Source: Aureobasidium sp. EXF-3400 (taxonomy: Eukaryota; Ascomycota; Dothideomycetes; Dothideales; Saccotheciaceae). Taken from it: 64,000 nt of DNA. The position numbers were made by a program, and so were the translations under genes. Shown here piece after piece: positions 1-11,102 of this stretch. Location of the stretch: positions 98,490 to 162,489 of the forward strand of contig SWBL01000079.1 in the NCBI GenBank assembly GCA_024195585.1. Reading direction: 5' to 3'. Position 1 is the first letter of the stretch. The number at the start of each line of letters is the position of its first letter. Under the pieces are notes generated by a model, which had not been told where the DNA came from, made no database searches, and saw only the letters and a list, made by a program, of their open reading frames with translations.

Positions 1-1294
1 AAATTCCGCAAGGCTGCCAACGCCGCTGATAACAAGGGAGCAACAGTTGCTGTGGACTCGCTCATCAACTACGAGACTGTCAAGGTTGGTTCAGTCCGAA
101 CACTCATCAAGGTACCTATCTAATCCTCTCTAGTACTTCAACAATGAGCGTTACGAAGTCGGTAGATACGATGCCGCCCTCAAGAACTACCAGGACGCAT
201 CCATCAAGGTTGCCACATCGCTGGCATTCCTCAACAGTGGACAAAACCTGATCTTCTCCAGCGCCTTAACTGCCATGATGTACTATGGCGCCGATGGTGT
301 CGCAACTGGTCAGTTGACTGTCGGTGATCTTGTCATGATCAACCAGCTTGTCTTCCAGCTCTCGGTGCCTCTCAACTTCCTCGGTTCCGTGTATCGTGAA
401 CTAAGACAGAGTTTGTTGGACATGGAGACATTGTTCAACCTCCAAAAGGTCAACGTGGCTATCAAGGAGCCCGAAAATGCCAAGCCTCTACTGCTAACAG
501 GTGGAGGTATCAGGTTCGAGAACGTCTCGTTCGGCTACCGCCCTGATAGACCAATTTTGCGCAACCTCAATCTTGAGATTCCTGCTGGTAAGAAGATTGC
601 CATTGTCGGTCCCAGTGGGTGTGGTAAATCTACCATTCTTCGCCTGCTGTTCCGCTCCTACGATGTCCAAGGCGGCAGAATCTTGATCGACGGACAAGAT
701 ATTCGCGACGTCCAGATTGAGAGTCTTCGCAAGGCAATTGGTGTCGTTCCTCAGGATACACCTCTGTTCAACGACACCATTGAGCACAACCTCAAGTACG
801 GTGATCTTGAGGCTTCTCCCGAGAAGGTTGAAGCTGCTGCCAAGCGTGCAAAGGTTCACGACATCATCCAGAAGTTCCCCGACAAGTACGCCACTATGGT
901 TGGTGAGCGTGGTATGATGATCTCTGGAGGTGAAAAGCAACGCCTGGCCATTGCGCGTCTGCTTTTGAAAGATCCACCATTCTTGTTCTTCGATGAAGCA
1001 ACTTCGGCTCTCGACACACATACAGAACAAGCACTCCTGGGCAATATTAACAGTATTCTCAAGGAGAAAGCACGAACCAGTATCTTCGTCGCTCACAGAC
1101 TTCGCACTATCTATGACTCGGACATCATCATCGTCCTGAAGGATGGAGTCGTAGCAGAGCAAGGCACACACGAACGTCTTGTCGATAGTGGAGGTGTATA
1201 CTCCGAGCTATGGAGTGCACAGGAGATGCTTTTCATTGATGAAGAGCAAGAGAAGTCTGAAGAGAAGAAGAAGCAGGATAAGAAGAAGCTGTAG
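1..1294 (+). CDS. ATM1: Mitochondrial ABC half-transporter Atm1, 5'-truncated by the window edge
   Basis: Exports a glutathione-linked sulfur/iron species from the mitochondrial matrix for cytosolic Fe-S protein assembly; it sits in the inner membrane as a homodimer. Coding exons seen are 1-84 and 134-1294, separated by a 49-bp intron (85-133, GTTGGT...CTAG). The visible part holds the last transmembrane helices followed by a complete nucleotide-binding domain. Walker A is GPSGCGKST, the signature is ISGGEKQR, Walker B is [12 protein letters not shown], and the H-loop histidine lies in FVAHRLRT. The C-terminus is a lysine/glutamate-rich tail. The N-terminal presequence and first helices lie outside the window. 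The ABCB7/Atm1 assignment rests on the NBD sequence and on the NYETVK-YFNNE segment typical of the family. The gene ends about 310 bp before the F-box gene on the same strand. Confidence 0.93.
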
Positions 1295-1606
1295 ATCTAC
1301 CCATGAGAACATACGATACTATACCAATGTAAATATTGTAAAGTAGATGCCTTAAAATGCTTCGTTAATGTGATCTTCAAGGATTGCCTAGTTTTCGATC
1401 GGGCGGAATCCTTCGAATCTCAGCGGAATAAAATTTGTCACCGTCGCTTTCCTGTCGCTGGACTTGTTGTGGACCACTGTGTGACAAACTTTCTGTGCTT
1501 GGCGAGGAGGCGCATGACTTCCATATTGCCGCCATATCCATTCGAGAATCAACATGAAGGGAGGGTTCGTCCCTTTGGACTTGACAAACAAAACTATGCT
1601 TCGACC
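1295..1606. other. Intergenic: ATM1 3' UTR and F-box gene leader
   Basis: AT-rich sequence follows the ATM1 stop, with TAAATATTGTAAAG-type stretches suitable for polyadenylation. The reading frame of the next gene stays open upstream from 1370, but the first in-frame ATG is at 1514. No other feature is seen. Confidence 0.5.
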
Positions 1607-4060
1607 ATGGAAGCCAACCCGCCATCTTATGGACAAGCCACTACAGTGAATGCGTGGGACCTTATTGCCGATTATATCCCTTCCTCGGACCTCTGCTCTG
1701 CCGCCTTAGTATGCCAGCAATGGTACACAACATTCGCACCTCATTTATGGGGCAATCCTGCCTCTCATTTTGGAGATGAGAATGACAGAGTCTATGGTTA
1801 GTAGCATACAACACCCGCGAGACCGCAGGAACTCGCTGTCTTGCCATTGATCAGTGGACTCACGCGTGTTCATATAGTTGCTCTAACTCGGTTCATTCGT
1901 ACCCTTCCTTGGGCCAGACGTGCCATTCGATCTTTGACTCATACGCTTCATCTTCCTCCGGCACATGCTGAAATCTACAATGGTCCACATGCAGACTGGC
2001 TGAGAGAGGTGCTCGAAGGTCTTCCAAACCTGCAGTCGTTGATTGTTCGCGGCTTGCCTTTCTTTGACCATGCAGCTCTGAATGCACTCAAGTATACTCG
2101 ATTGCCCGGCAACCGGAACCAGCTGGCTCCTGCTCAGACTCCATTTGGCCTGCGACTGCTGGATGCGTCCAGATGCAGCAACGTGACTGCGACAGGTCTG
2201 CAGCAAGCCCTCAGACGCTTCGACTCTCTGCTATATCTTGATCTTTCATGGACTTATCCTGCCAAAAGTCCCGAGGTCCTCCGGAGTCTCAGTCAATTTC
2301 GTGGCTTGCAGGTTCTGAAGCTCCGAGGTATATCACTGAAAGACGATGATGTGCTCATACTGGCAAATGCTATCAAGACTCGAGTCCGAAGTTTAGATCT
2401 TCGTAACAATCAACTGACTGATCGGAGTGTGCGTATTCTACTTGAGCAGTGCTTTACTCCGCCACCACGAAGAGACAACAATGGTCGAGTCTTATCTCCA
2501 TCCCTACTGCCTTATCTAGGTGCTGAGATGCTCGCCATATACCGAGGTGTCAACTTCGAAGCCTTCCTCAGGAACGAGTTTACAGGCAAGTTCGTCGGTC
2601 GTTTGGCTATTGAGGAAGCTCCGGAGAGTGGCATTACACATCTCTATCTCTCAGATAATCAGCTTACTGTTGAGGGGCTCTCTGGATTGATCAGGTCAGG
2701 AAGGTTGCACGTACTTGACGCTGGGAGTCTCTTGCCTTTGATGGCTTCCCAGGATGGTTCATTCAGGATGAATTTTCCCAGCCTAGCTAAGCTAGCTCCA
2801 GTATTGGCAGAGTCTGCAAGCCATAGCCTGACATATCTGAGGATCGACCACAGTCTGGTGACTGGAGAGTCACCAGTAATGCAAGAGACTACTGATGAGC
2901 CGATGTCTAAAACATGCGAGCTTGCAGACACCTCTAGCCACCCAATTGGGATTGCTGAACTGGACCACGACAGAGGAATCTATGAGATGATGGGTGATAC
3001 TTCTTTCCCGACCGAGATTTCTGGCGATGCTGCGTCCAGCGTGGTGACACATGCAGCTGTCGAAAAGCCTGTGGTGTACATACAACAAGCACGAAGGAGG
3101 AGCCAAGATCTTCCAATACCTACTCAAACAGAAAGAGCAGATGGAGATGGTCTACATGTCACCGTGCTCGAGCAGGAGAAAGGTGTGTCAAGAAACCTGA
3201 CACCAAACTCAATTTTACCTTCCCATTCTCGTGGTCGCAGCTACTCCTTTATCGTCAAAGAACGCAAGAGTCGGTTACAGGCATATTTGACAGAGGGCAA
3301 GGGCTTTCAACCTGGTCTCCTTCCTCATCTAACCACTTTGGTCCTGACCGAAGTTCCACCTTCCTCACCATCGCTAGACACGCCGAATAGGCTGATCTCT
3401 TTCGTACACGCGTGCGCCGAAGAAACCAGTCTAGCAAAGTTACAAGCACAATTGGACTGGACGCTTCCGCCCGGACGCAGAACAAGTTCCTCGTACCAGA
3501 AAGAGCTCGTACGCAAATCCTTCGCTCTCGAACAACTCATCCTCGAAGTCGCACCCTGCAGCCTCGCTGAAAGAAAAGTAGAAGCAGCCAGTGCATGGAG
3601 ACATCGTGGCACCAAATCCGTTACTCAGGACCAAGACAGCGAAGCTCTATGGGCAGCTTCTCAGACCGACTTTTCCTTCTTCGGCGAGGGTGAGACAAAC
3701 AGTCTAGATACCTATCTCGAACCAAACATACCTCTCAACATCATGTCTGGCATGGAAGTTTCTGTCGACCATCAACCATCACTTACCTCGAATCGTCCTC
3801 ACCAGAACTCCGTCGATAACACACCCTCTGTACCTCAAGTCGATGTCATAGCCCAATTATCCAGTTTCCGCAAGGCAACTAAAATTGCATATCAACAACG
3901 ACAAAAACAAGGAGAGAAGGAGGTAGAAATGCAAGGCTATTGGGCTGGAAACATCAAAGTTGTCAGGGGAGCTAGAGACACAGATCCTAGATTTGAGGAC
4001 GATGAGGTATGGGCAGATTACTATGGGAACAGATTTTCGAATGGGTATTTGTATCGTTAA
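1607..4060 (+). CDS. F-box and leucine-rich-repeat protein
   Basis: Probable substrate-recognition subunit of an SCF ubiquitin ligase. Exons are 1607-1796 and 1878-4060 (81-bp intron, GTTAGT...ATAG), giving 790 residues. The splice was chosen because it restores a continuous RVY-VALTRF segment that I expect in fungal homologs. The N-terminus has a short F-box-like motif (NAWDLIADYIPSSDLCSAALVCQQW). A run of leucine-rich repeats follows, with clear LxxLxLxxN units such as VRSLDLRNNQLTD and ITHLYLSDNQLT. The C-terminal half is low complexity and probably disordered. An in-frame ATG at 1514 would add 31 residues; I prefer 1607 because the PPSYGQAT segment normally lies near the start. The target is unknown. 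Confidence 0.82.
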
Positions 4061-4160
4061 GATTGCATATCTGTTGCGAATGTCTTTGCTTGGAAACAAC
4101 CTACTTCTGGCCGTCTGCTTCTCTCTGTTTATAGTTTGTACTTTCCTCACGTTGTGCCTT

Positions 4161-4193
4161 GCTTGGAGTGAAGGGCTCGCTTGGAGTGAAGGG
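4161..4193. repeat. Short direct repeat, 15 bp twice with 3-bp spacer
   Basis: GCTTGGAGTGAAGGG occurs at 4161-4175 and again at 4179-4193. It lies in the 3' flank of the F-box gene and has no recognisable function. Confidence 0.8.
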
Positions 4194-4472
4194 TGAGATG
4201 GGGGTTAGTAAGACTATATAAGTAGCAAAAGCAGCCCAGCCTATCAGATGGGAATGAGCAGAAGAATTCCGTGTTACTTGGTGTAGCGGAATGATTCGCC
4301 CCTGAACTTGACTGAAAGTAGGTGCCCGCCTTTCCACTAATGAACAAAGGGTGTCGGTTGGGATTAATCGTCGGTCAAGACGGCTCCTTTTTTTTTTCTT
4401 TCTTTTTTTAGCCTTCTAGTTCTCTTATTTCATCTTTTCTCTGCTCTCGGCTGTATATAGTCATTCATTGGA

Positions 4473-4552
4473 GTTGAAGGGGAGTGATAGAGCGCTGGTG
4501 TTGTGCTTTTGATGAGCATGGGTTCGAGTCCTGCTATCAAGCATGCCTTTTT
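4473..4552 (+). other. tRNA-like / pol III-like element, probably decayed
   Basis: A perfect box B consensus (GGTTCGAGTCC, about 4520-4531) lies about 25 bp after a box A-like GATAGAGCGCTGG and is followed by a TTTTT run at 4548-4552, the usual pol III terminator. The 3' part can fold as a hairpin (TTGAT...ATCAA, then AGCA...TGCT, 4509-4540). A standard cloverleaf cannot be built: the T-stem has a mismatch, the D-stem does not pair, and the spacing between anticodon and T arms is wrong. It could be a tRNA relic or an unrelated small pol III RNA. Confidence 0.3.
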
Positions 4553-5436
4553 ACTTTGATGCTACCAGTTAATGAGTAACATACATGAACCCTCTCGAAT
4601 GTGATCACTCGTCTAATCTGACGCTCTTCTTTACATCCTCGTCATGCAATTTCATACTCGCGTTCTTTTCTACTGGTGGATGTTGTATGTAGGATGCCAG
4701 TGCCAGTGATAAATGGTCAGTTCTCGATGTGGAATGTAAAGACATACCGATGCTGATCATCAAGTCGCGCACACGCGGTACTCGCGCATGAACAAGGGAC
4801 GATACTTCGTACTTCTGTGTTTAGAGTGGCGGTGGCATCAATCACCGTTCTCAGATCGACCACACGCAGGCATAATCTCCACGTCCCAGTGACGAGGAGA
4901 AGAAGTCAAATGTCATCACGAGGCAAACACTAATCGATAACGGACAAGTAAAAAGATGAGTTGGTTGTAAAGATCATAGGTCTGGTTGCCGTTTAACACA
5001 CGTACAAAAATGATATTCGTGAAAGAAAAAAACCAGCCCGTGAGAGCCGCAAGGATCGAAGGTCTGCTATCCTGGCAATGAGAGAACGAAAGAAGGATAT
5101 GAAAAGAAACCAGCCCCAGCAACTGTGATGCCAAAAGGGAGTACGAAGCATAAGAGAAACAAGAAGGCTGAAGGAAAGACATGAAGAGAAAACGAAGAAT
5201 GCTCGTGATGCATGAAGGAGAAGAAAACAGCCTGAGAAGTATGCATGCAAAGCAAGCAAGCATCGAGAAAGGAAAACAAGAACTCCAACCCACTTTTGAG
5301 AGGAACAAGACCCAAAGAGAAGACCAATCAAACACCCATACCACCACATGAAACAACAAAGACATGAACGAGAAAGAGTCGTGGGAGAAAGAGCTGCAGG
5401 AACACAGTCAAGAGGGACGAAGAGAGGAAGGAGCAA

Positions 5437-5682
5437 TTACTTGACGCTCCTGCTCATCAACTCCTTGACCTTGATAGCAGTCGATCCACGCTTGGACGAG
5501 GTGGTACTGTGTTGCCATGAGCCAGTGCTGCCTGTAGGGCTACCAGGGGACTCATTGAAGATGTATTCGCCGTCGACGTAGCGGGCGCCGGTTGTGAAGG
5601 TTGTGCGTTTGTCTCTGCGGGCGTAGCGTTGCTCGAGACGGTAAAGTTCGACTTTGGCGCGGATGGAGTCCATGAAGCCCAT
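5437..5682 (-). CDS. Small conserved fungal protein of unknown function (81 aa)
   Basis: A single-exon ORF starting at ATG 5682. The N-terminal half is basic and helical, with DSIRAKVELYRLEQRYARRDKRTTF, followed by an ARYVDGEYIF segment and a Ser/Gly/Thr-rich C-terminal third. The block around VELYRLEQRY resembles short uncharacterised proteins that I recall from other Pezizomycotina, so I treat it as a real gene. No signal peptide, membrane segment or catalytic motif is visible. Transcription converges with the F-box gene. No function is proposed. Confidence 0.72.
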   Translation of the reverse strand: MGFMDSIRAKVELYRLEQRYARRDKRTTFTTGARYVDGEYIFNESPGSPTGSTGSWQHSTTSSKRGSTAIKVKELMSRSVK

Positions 5683-6697
5683 GTTTGCTGTGTTGGGGTC
5701 TTTTTCTTGGTGTGTGGGTTGTGGTAGAGGAAGTAGACAGGTAGTTGTGGTTTGATAAGGCTTTTTGGTTCGGTGGTAGAGGCGGTTGCGTGAATCGGAC
5801 AGAAGGTGATTTGTGGATCGAGGGCAATTGGTTCGAGGTCGCGTTGTTTATTGCAAGGTGTTTGTCGTGATAGGATCAAGCAGGGCACGTGTGCGAGTAG
5901 GATAAGGTTGCTATGACAGGTTGTTCTTCAGGCCAATGGTGAAACGAGTGAAAGGTAATGCAGCAAGATGCACTGCAGGTGTCGTAGAGTGGCTTGTTCC
6001 ACTTGTTCCAGCAGGTCGGATGTAAAAGAGAGTGACGTGGGCGTGTGCAGGAAGGAGAGATTGGAAACAGAAAGCACGGAGGGGAAAGGGCAAAGGACAT
6101 GCATAAAGGGTTCACTTTGATCGTCCTGGTCCAGATAGGGCTATGGTTGGTCTCCACCCGCTCAGACCCCCTGATGCACAGAGCGAGCGTTACATCTCGC
6201 CAACGACTCAGGTCAAACGAGGGGTTTCACCCGGCCACGTGTGGGGCATGTGCCTTCTTCCGTCCTTCTCTCGTCCTTCTTTCTGAGTCTAAGATGTTTG
6301 ACAATTTCGTCTTCGTTTTCTGACGACATGAATCTCCAAGTCCTTCTTGCGTCCCTCGAACAGAGCTCCAGAGGGCAGCAGTCATCTTGCGGAGTACTCT
6401 CATCCAGAACCTCGACCACAGCCTTGGCAAGCCACCGAAAAAGCACGTTGTTACTAACATCCCAACGGCGCGTGAAACACCCGGGTGTCTTTGTCTGGTG
6501 CTGCCCATGACCAACTGGTCTACCATTAACAAGGCAAATGACCTTCTTTGGAAGATATTTGGATGTTTGAAAAGGTATGATAATTGCTATGTCTGCGAAT
6601 TACCTCGCTCATGAAAGCCCAGCCCACACATGCCTATAAAGCTCTACCTCTACGCCGAATGCATCAAGGAAAATATTTCGAATCCTTCTTCTACCTT
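5683..6697. other. Intergenic: promoter of the 81-aa gene and 3' flank of TPS2
   Basis: The part next to 5683 carries a C/T-rich leader for the minus-strand small gene. The rest has several short overlapping ORFs on both strands without family resemblance or codon bias. I see no gene in it. Confidence 0.5.
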
Positions 6698-9587
6698 CTA
6701 TGCGCCGCGAGGCTCGGGAACACTTCCTTCTACGACAGAAACGGGTCCAACATTGGGTGCGTCAACAGAGCCATTAAGCATAGCAACAGCTGAGATGACA
6801 TCCGACGGCTCGAGCAAGTGCCAGCTAGCCAGAGTCTGCTTTGAGCTTGCGCCCACAGTGACTGAGAAGACGTGCTCCTTGGGCAGTCTTGAGTTGCTCA
6901 GGGATCTGAACATGTCTGCAGAAGTCAATGTTAGCTTTCATGTCATACTTCGGTCAGTGTAAGTTATATTCATACCTTCATCAGTGAAGTCATCTCCCAG
7001 ACACAGGACAAACTCGGGTGCCTGGCCCTTCTCGTGACCGTACTCTTCGACCAGACGCTTGGCGATTTCACCCTTGTTGACAAACTTGGGGCGGACCTCC
7101 AAGTTGGCCTTGCCTGGCATGACCTCGACATCAAACTCCTTGGCGACAGTGTTCTCCAACAGCTTGCGGCACTCATTGGCCTGGTGCACACCCCAGTCAG
7201 GGTCTGCACGACGGTAATGCCAGGTCAATGCAATCTTCTTGCGTTCGATGAAACTGCCTTGAGTACGCTCAGTGTAGTGTTGGAAGGTCTCAATGACCTT
7301 CTGTTGCCAAGACATATCTTCCTTCTCGGTCAAGTTCTCCCAGTGCTCGCTCTTGGGCTTGCGTAGGAAACTACCGTGCTCGGCACTGAGACCAAGCTCC
7401 GAGATGTGTCCCATCCACTCGTCCAGGAAAGCCTGATCACGGCCACTGATGATCCAGACTGCGTTGCGGGGATCAGAGGCCAGTGTCTTGAGAGTACGAA
7501 TGACACGATCGGAGGGAATAGCCGCTTGAGGATCCTTTACGATGGGGGTCAATGTTCCATCGTAGTCGAACATGAACAAGCGCTTCTCCGATGAGCGGTA
7601 CTGAGTGAGGAGCTTAGTCTTGTCCAAGGCAGGTGTAGCAATTGCTTGGTTGAACGATGTGAGGTTGGTTAGCAAACGCTTGACATAGTTGTTTGTCCAT
7701 GTCTGCACAGTGTTGGTTGTGACGCTTCTGTACAACTTCTTGTGCATCTGGTACTTTTGCCTGGGGTCCATGACCAATGCTTGGTGGATCTCATCTGCGG
7801 TACCTCCAAGATCCCAGGGGTTGATGTGGGTAGCATTGCCCAAGCTGCCAGCGGTTCCAGAAAACTCGGAGATGATCAGGGGTCCGTGGTTGTCCTTTTG
7901 GCAGATGACGTATTCGAGAGCAGTAGTGTTCATACCATCACGGACACTCGTGATAAGTCCAACATCGGCAATGCGGAGAAGCGCAAAGTATTCTTCTCTT
8001 GACAGGTATTGAGGGTAGTGCTGAACAGGTGTGAAGCTCAAGGATCCGTAAGTGCCGTTGATCCTTGCAACCAAGTCGGAGATCTTGTTGGCGGTCCTAT
8101 CCGTGCCTTCTTCCTTGTCTTCGACACTTGTCGGGCTGGTCACCTGGATCAAGACAACCTTGTCGTGCCATTCAGGGTGGCGCTCCAAGAAGATCTCGTA
8201 AGCCTGCAGCTTCTGAGCAACACCACGAACAGAGTCCAGACGATCACGACCAACGATGATTTTCTTGCCGGCGTATAATTCTCTGATGCCGGCAATCTTT
8301 TCGTCAACCGCAGCATCATCGAATGCCATCTCGTGGGTCTTGGCAGCGTTGATACCAATAGGAAGCACCTCAACGGCAACGTGGGCTCCGTAGGCGTCAA
8401 CTCCGTTTGCTGAGGAATCGAATCCAAGGACTCTTGTGCAGCACGAAGAGAAGTGACGAGAGTAACTGAAGGCTTGGAAACCAACCATGTTGGCTCCGAG
8501 AACACCTTCAAGTATGTCCTTTCTTCTGCTCAAGCAGCGGTAAAATTCGCTACTTGGGAACGGCACGTGAAGGTAGAATCCGATGTAGATGTTTGGGATA
8601 CGTTGACGGAGGAGACCTGGAAGCAGAAGCAAGTGGTAGTCGTGGATAAGCACAATGTCTCCGGGCTTGTAGGTCGAGAGGATGGTATCAGCGAAAGCCT
8701 TGTTCAGACGGAAGTAATCGGCCCAGGCCTTGCGAATGGAACGACCATCGGTGGGCTCATTCTGCTTGTAGTGGAACAGAGTATATAGCTCGTGCTCAGC
8801 ATAACGGCGCCATCTAGCTTGATCCTTCATGACTGCCACATCACCATCCATCTCATCGGCCAGCCAGACAGGTATGGTTCTACCTTGAGGATCACGGTCG
8901 AGAATTCTCTCCAATTTCTGGCGATCGTCCTTGGTGATTCGCATTCCTTCGGATGAGCCAGGTTCGGGTGCGGGAACATTTGAGTCCACAGGAATGGGCG
9001 CGGAGGCCTTGTTGAGAGGTGCTACGTTCATGGAGGACACATTGTTTTCGTCCATGTAGGCGCCGTTGCGAGTCTTTGGTTGAATTTCTCCAGTCCAGCC
9101 CACAAGAGTGTGGTTCCATGGAGACTCGTTTGATGACAGATGAGCAAATGAGTCGAACAGTGCAGATGTGCCTCTGCGACTTTGGAGGTCCCATTCTGAT
9201 CCTGCAGCATAGCCGATCTTGTAGGGCACAGTAAAGAAAGCGCTGATGACTTGGCCACTGAGATTCAAGCTCGGGTGAGCGGCCTTGGGATCGGCATCAG
9301 CTTGGTCAGTGGTTTGCTGATGTCCCTTCAGACTCAGGCGACGAAGCACGTCTTCTCCAGCACCATCATTCTGGCCTTCATTCGAGTCAGTTCAAGTCCA
9401 AATAGACACTAATTAAGTTTCCGATACCTTCAGGAGTGTCAACCTCAGGAGAAGAAACCTGATGGGTTTGGAAGAAGGAGGTGCGGCCAGTGAGATCCAC
9501 ACCGGGAGTGACAGGGATTTCAGTGTTCTTGGGATCAAAGACAGGGTTGATCGAGGCAAGGCGAGGGTTTGGGGGACGGTTGGCCAT
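6698..9587 (-). CDS. TPS2: Trehalose-6-phosphate phosphatase, trehalose synthase complex subunit
   Basis: Dephosphorylates trehalose-6-phosphate to trehalose in the cytosolic Tps1/Tps2 complex. Exons on the minus strand are 9587-9428, 9375-6976 and 6915-6698 (introns of 52 and 60 bp), giving 925 residues, close to yeast Tps2. A GT20-like domain spans roughly residues 130-610 and includes HDYHL (298-302). The UDP-binding segment reads RDRLDSVRG (430-438), where active Tps1 enzymes have DRLDYxKG, so this domain is probably non-catalytic. The HAD phosphatase domain follows, with the nucleophile motif DYDGT at 657-661 and the late acidic motif GDDFTDEDM. The last intron splits that motif, which fixes the 3' splice site. 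The promoter has STRE-like and CRE-like sites. Confidence 0.94.
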
Positions 9588-11102
9588 TACTTCCTGATGC
9601 TAGGAGCTCTATAATGACTGGTCAGGGGGTCAGCATTTCGCGTTATAAGTCCCGCGTTGTGAATGTTGAGCATGCGTGTTGCTTCCGACAGTACCACACC
9701 ATGTGATTGAAGAGGTGCTCAGCCTGCAGTAGCTGTGCATAGGCTTCGAGTGAGGAGAGTGCAAGTTCCGACTACCAATAGGGGAGTGAAATGGACAAAG
9801 GGTGTACATACCACTGATGCTATCAGGTGTTGAGACCACACTTCAGGCTGTTTCTATCGTCTGCGCCGGGTTCTTCGAAGGTGCTGTACAGTTGCGGAAT
9901 ATCTCAAAGTCAAAATTGCAGCGATTGACCCATACTATTGATTTATCGTGTAAAGTGAACAGGTTTTGTCAACACCAGATTAGAAGATTCTACAAGTACC
10001 TGGCGCATGTGACGTCGAGCCCAACGCGCGAGAGGGCGTGCACCGACGTTTGTCCCGCTCGGATTGGTTGGCTGCTCAACAAACAAGTTGGCAGTCATCC
10101 TGTCGTAATAAAACACTGCTCTCACTATTTGACCAGGCTATTTCAGGTGTGGAGAATAGTTGTTGAGTCTAGCTCTGGCTGCCTTGATATAGAGATCAAG
10201 TTTGCTCCGTCGTATTCGATTAGGCTTGCTATATTACGACAAACACCAGACAATCCACCCATCAAAACACGTCCTTGCATCTTGTACAAGTGCCCAGCAC
10301 AACGCCATTGGGTTCCGGCATCGATGAAAGGTAGAGGTATTTGATCTGCGTGTACTTCTCCGGTCGACTTCTCTGTTGGGAGCCTTATAGGGCCACGGTT
10401 CGAACACTTTCTGTACTTGGTAGCTTAAATGGACATCACTCCGTCTCAAAAGGATCAAGCTTGTGCCCCTGTCAATCTATTTCCACTTAGACTGCCCTGG
10501 ACAGTCGCCGCGGGTCAAGCATAACCTGCAGGGCATAGCCTTGGTCTGGGAAAAAGACACAGCTGGCATTCGCTTTGTGCTCATCCACTTGCTGTCCCTG
10601 GTCAATGTACACTTGATTTCGATCACAATGGCCATAAACGCAATAAAGATATATACAGCTGTCGGTTCATATATCAAAACTGGAAACACTGTTTGATACA
10701 CGGTAGTGAAACAGAGCTTCATTGAATGGCCAAGGTCATACTCTCAACAGCGCCGGCCTACAGAGGTGAAAACAGTCAAGGAATGGACACGGTCGCCCTG
10801 ATAGCATTGGAAAGCGATAGAGAACTCATGTCTCGGTCTGCTTCACGATCAAGCTGTACTCTACTGCTCTGTGATCCTCCCAAGACACCAAAGACGAGGG
10901 GCTCTTGGTTGCAGTCGGAAGTCATCGTCATAGGTGAAGCAAAGCTCGATGCCCCGCACAAATCGAGGCGCCGAAATTGGTGCGGGCAGCTGGCTGTGCA
11001 CGACGTGCAAACCACCGAAGTCCTTTCTACGACGACGTCAAAACTCTTTCCACACCGCTATACACTCCCCAGATCAGCTTGAATTCAATCTAGATCTTCA
11101 AC
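9588..11102. promoter_or_regulatory. 1.5-kb divergent promoter region, TPS2 (-) / EBP1-like (+)
   Basis: No convincing gene. AGGGG, the complement of the stress response element CCCCT, occurs at 9624-9629 and 9780-9784 upstream of TPS2. A CRE-like TGACGTC lies at 10010-10016. The 180-residue ORF at 9802-10344 lacks any recognisable domain and overlaps the promoter, so it is not called. Confidence 0.45.
10010..10016. promoter_or_regulatory. CRE-like site TGACGTC
   Basis: The core TGACGTC matches seven of eight bases of the ATF/CREB palindrome and lies about 420 bp upstream of the TPS2 start. Atf1/AtfA-type bZIP factors control trehalose genes in fungi under stress. A single match could be chance. 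Confidence 0.3.

Larger units (their letters stand above)
4061..5436. other. Intergenic between convergent genes, with tract, repeat and pol III-like relic
   Basis: Contains the 3' ends of two converging genes. It holds a 15-bp direct repeat (4161-4193), a T-rich tract near 4388-4410, the pol III-like element at 4473-4552, and a strongly purine-rich + strand from about 5020 to 5430. The latter would be CU-rich in the 3' UTR of the minus-strand gene. The 147-149-residue ORFs on the minus strand here are low-complexity artefacts of that bias. Confidence 0.5.

Noticed and set aside
4916..5436. Overlapping 147-149-residue hydrophobic ORFs on the minus strand
   Set aside because: Produced by the CT-rich strand; Phe/Leu/Ser-only composition, not a membrane protein gene.
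9802..10344. 180-residue ORF between TPS2 and the EBP1-like gene
   Set aside because: No domain, cysteine-rich random composition, lies in a shared promoter.
10380..10410. GGTTCGAACAC, a possible tRNA T-arm
   Set aside because: Box B fails at its last bases, and no box A or cloverleaf is found nearby.
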